Of a DNA stretch of 64,000 nucleotides, positions 61,210 to 64,000 are shown piece after piece. The translations under genes and the position numbers were made by a program. Source of the stretch: Bryum argenteum. Taxonomy: Eukaryota; Streptophyta; Bryopsida; Bryales; Bryaceae. The DNA lies in assembly GCA_037043015.1 (NCBI GenBank), contig CM073326.1, positions 8,068,345-8,132,344 on the forward strand, written 5' to 3'. Every line of letters starts with the position of its first letter. The first letter of the stretch is position 1. The notes beneath the pieces were generated by a model that did no database searches, was not told where the DNA came from, and saw only the letters and a list, made by a program, of their open reading frames with translations.

Positions 61210-63624
61210 ATGAGTGATCAACAACAACAAGGAGGAGGAGTCGGCAGCAGGACTCAGCCGACGATGTCCCGAAAGCGGCGCATTCGAGAGGTGTCTTCTT
61301 CTCCCGAGCGAGACATCATCACTCTGTCCGATGACGATGACGAGCAAGGAACTGCCGACTTGACGCTCCACATCCTCGCCAAAGCGCAGCAGCGCCAAGG
61401 CAAGCAAGAGGTGCCGGATGATGCTCAATTCATTTCCCTGGAATCGGATGAGCAGGAAGTGGAAGAAGGTGAGCTTGATGGCGCCGAAGCGCGCGAGGAG
61501 CCTGAGCCTGAGCCTGAGCTTGAGCTTGAGCTTGAGCTTGAGCTTGAGGAGCCTGCGGTTGTTGCTTCGGAAGGACGAAAGAAACGAAAAAAGAAAGAGA
61601 AGAAGGAGAAGCGGAAGGAGGTTCGTTGTTTTCAACTTCTTAAACCCTAATTTAGTCTTGATGCATTCATGCCAACGTTTGTTGCATTTGGAATTCTGTA
61701 TGATTCATAGGTCTGAACTTCAAGTAATCTACCGTCTCTCTGCAGGGAATTTTTGAAATTCTATGTTTTTACGATGATTGATTGATTGATTGTAGACGCT
61801 TTTATGTGACAATGTCGTCGTAGATATGTCGAAGTGATTGCAGTTAATGCTCGTATTGTTGAGTCTGTGATTACACTTGACATCGCCAATTAGGGTTGGG
61901 CGACTGCTTTTTGATCTCTCCATTTCCTTAAGGTTTTTACTGTAACGATCAACACCACGTGCTAATGATGGTCGTCTTGGCCCTCTTTGCAGAGAAGTGC
62001 AAACGTTGTGAACTTGGAGGACGGGAAGGTTGAACCAGATGAATCGGCAGAAGCGAAACTACCTGATGCGGAAGAAAGCCTTGCTATGCGTAAACTTCTC
62101 GTAAGCTTGCAACTTTGAGATTATCAGTTGCAGTGGTCGGAGTGCTTAGTTTTCAGTTGCTTCACGATTCGTGATGTATAGAGACTTCGGTCTGAATTTC
62201 GATGTGCACTCCTGGTTCTGATCTTAAGCGCCGCCTTTTGTGATGCAGCGTGGCCCTCGGTACTTTGATCCTCCAGAGGAGCAAGGGGAGACATGTCACA
62301 ACTGTGGGCAAGTAGGTCATAAGGTAGCTGCTTGTACCGAGCAGCCTAGGCAGAAGCCTTGTTATGTTTGCGGCAATTTTGGTCATGATGGTTACGATTG
62401 CTCAGAGGTATGGCTCACTTATCTAACTTGCTCACCTTCAGTATATGTGTTGGCAGGACATCTGTTATGGTTATAAAGGTGTGGTGATAAGTTGTTGTTT
62501 GGGATCTTCTGCTGGTGCAGAAAACAGAGTGTTTCGAATGTGGAAAGAGTGGCCACGTTGCTAGGCTCTGTCCAAACAAGCAATACAAGCCTCGCAGAAG
62601 CACAGGACGCTGTCTTCTTTGTGGTAGATTCGGCCATGATGCATCTACTTGCTCTGGTGACTACGATCCTGATGACATGAAGGTGATTATTCGTCTTGTT
62701 ATATTCTGTTTGTTCGGTTTACTGAGTGATCGGAAACATATACTTGATGTACTTTGTGGTCAACTTGCCACTCATGTTTCTATGCGTTGTATGTGTTGCA
62801 GCAAGTTCAATGTTACGTCTGCAAGCGAACAGGACATATGTGCTGCATAGCGGTGGAGGACGCGTCTCCAACTCCTGTATCTTGCTATCAATGTGGTGAT
62901 TTAGGCCACAGTGGAGTGGTGAGCTTCGTCGATCTTGAACTAAATTTTTGTGTTACTGGGTTCTCGGATTTTGTGGTACTGAAGCGAGGAAGTTCTCGGA
63001 TGTTTCCAGAGTTGCAACTGGCAGAACGGAGACAGAGGAGATAGGTCTTCTTGCTATAAATGTGGACAGGAAGGACATTTTGCTCGAGAATGCCCTCAAA
63101 CGAGTCGAGACTATAATATTAAGCAGGTACGGCTGCATTCACATGAATACTTCGGTCCCCTTATGCATTCGTCCCATGTCAATTTAGCTGCGTAGCCCAT
63201 TCATTTATATCTACACATATTGCTCGTTGTTGTGGGATCAGTTACAGATAACACTTTTCCTTGTGGGATATGAATTCACGTAATCGATTTTTTTTTTTCC
63301 TTACATCAGAAGAGAAAGGTTGACTAGATGCTTCTACAGAACAGTATGTTGGTTTTAGTTCTGTCTAAATTAAGTTGTATATAACTGCAGCGACGTCATT
63401 CATGGCCGGCACCCTGGGCTGCGGATACTGGAAGATACGGTGATCAAGAGACTCCAGCATGTCAGAGCAGGCCCGCGCCATTCAAAAAGCGCCTGGAGAA
63501 AGCTTCGTCTGGAAAGCTGAAAGTTGAGAGTAGAAGGGAGCTGAAGCGGAAACGGAAGGAAGAAGATGACGATAGATGGACACCGAAGTCCAAAGACAGT
63601 TATTGGAGGCAATCACGGGATTGA
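61210..63624 (+). CDS. CCHC zinc-knuckle protein, AIR1/AIR2 (TRAMP)-like, 7 exons
   Basis: Exons 61210-61620, 61993-62100, 62249-62407, 62521-62682, 62802-62918, 63010-63126 and 63391-63624. All are GT-AG and in phase 0, giving 435 aa. The N-terminal third is acidic, with 'PERDIITLSDDDDE', an EP/EL run from a GAGCTT repeat, and a basic KKRKKKEKKEK stretch likely to act as a nuclear signal. Seven knuckles follow: CHNCGQVGH, CYVCGNFGH, CFECGKSGH, CLLCGRFGH, CYVCKRTGHMCC, CYQCGDLGHSGVSC and CYKCGQEGH. The fifth lacks the regular last Cys, as in the plant relatives of this group. The sixth is split exactly by intron 5, and its last Cys comes from the next exon. The C-terminus is basic (KRKRKEEDDD). 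These proteins bind RNA and serve nuclear RNA surveillance with poly(A) polymerase and helicase partners. Assignment to TRAMP is by family resemblance only. Confidence 0.9.
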
Positions 63625-64000
63625 AATATTGAAGAGGGTAAGGAAATTGAAGCGTGCTCAATGGCTGCGGGCACTTGCTGAGTTCAAGCTTTGTACCATA
63701 GTGTACATGTGGTTTGTCAAAAACCATTTGGAGCAGATAATTTTGTTCCTCTGTAAACTCATCAAGATGTTCCTGGAAAGCGAACTTGGTTTCAATCAGA
63801 CGGTATTGAACACGTTTCCTGCTATGGTACGACGATCGTCTCAGCATGGCATGATTAGTGATGCACCTGTTTGGAAGCTCGAGGCTCGAAGTTGCAACTT
63901 CTTGTATCATTGGTAGGAAGCTTTACCTTCTTCCTTGAATCTTACGTCACAACTGCAGTCGATGAATTTCAAAGCTGCAGAATACTCTTCACTATCTCAA
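63625..64000 (+). other. Probable 3' UTR/downstream flank of the zinc-knuckle gene
   Basis: Overlapping open frames occur on both strands between 63482 and 63916, but none shows a domain. They overlap the last exon or its likely 3' UTR and are treated as chance. Confidence 0.4.

Noticed and set aside
61207..61635. Minus-strand ORF of 142 codons opposite the zinc-knuckle first exon
   Set aside because: It is the antisense shadow of the acidic/GAGCTT-repeat exon (Leu/Arg runs), not an independent gene.
1..64000. CRISPR arrays, bacterial operons, riboswitches
   Set aside because: Spliced genes, plant gene families and eukaryotic repeats dominate; no regularly spaced direct repeats with unique spacers were seen.

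Overview
The window looks like nuclear DNA of a land plant. Genes carry GT-AG introns, intergenic DNA is AT-rich and full of foldback elements, and the products are plant families: a USP-domain receptor-like cytoplasmic kinase, ARM-repeat, TIR and AP2/ERF proteins, and a plant organellar bTHX ribosomal protein. The many non-RD kinase genes not joined to the usual receptor parts suggest a bryophyte, perhaps a moss. Lineage is an inference and a lycophyte is not excluded. All exon models were built by hand from splice signals and phase, without transcripts.

1-6.3 kb: a decayed CACTA transposase tail, an F-box-like ORF and a small two-exon gene of unknown function. 6.4-12.7 kb (minus): a complete 12-exon USP-protein kinase (RLCK). 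13-29 kb: gene-poor, AT-rich DNA with a 360-bp CACTA derivative, several inverted-repeat elements, dispersed repeats and one compact gene for mitochondrial ribosomal protein bTHX/S31 (26.8-27.2 kb, minus).

29.5-38.8 kb (minus): a 15-exon gene whose first exon is a non-RD protein kinase and whose other exons are mostly ARM-type helical repeats, about 1,668 aa. 41-60 kb: a cluster of related kinases. Two intact genes of a second family (41.2 and 57.1 kb) have an unusual N-terminal domain and share a near-identical 3' tract. Between them (45.3-51.1 kb) is a tandem array in which the first kinase family is joined to an acidic repeat region and then to a TIR exon (copy 1). In copy 2 a lesioned kinase plus coil exons lies upstream of an AP2/ERF exon. 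A kinase scrap remains at 60.1 kb.

52-57 kb: copia-type gag fragments and three well-defined inverted-repeat elements, one with target duplication and a paralogous empty site. 61.2-63.6 kb: a complete seven-exon CCHC zinc-knuckle protein of the AIR/TRAMP-like type.

The most notable material is the kinase cluster: kinase-ARM, kinase-acidic repeat-TIR and possible kinase-coil-AP2 architectures next to each other look like a birth-and-death family of signalling or immune proteins. The copy-2 kinase also carries lesions concentrated at CAG/CTG triplets, which may be a sequencing artefact at methylated CHG sites rather than true decay.
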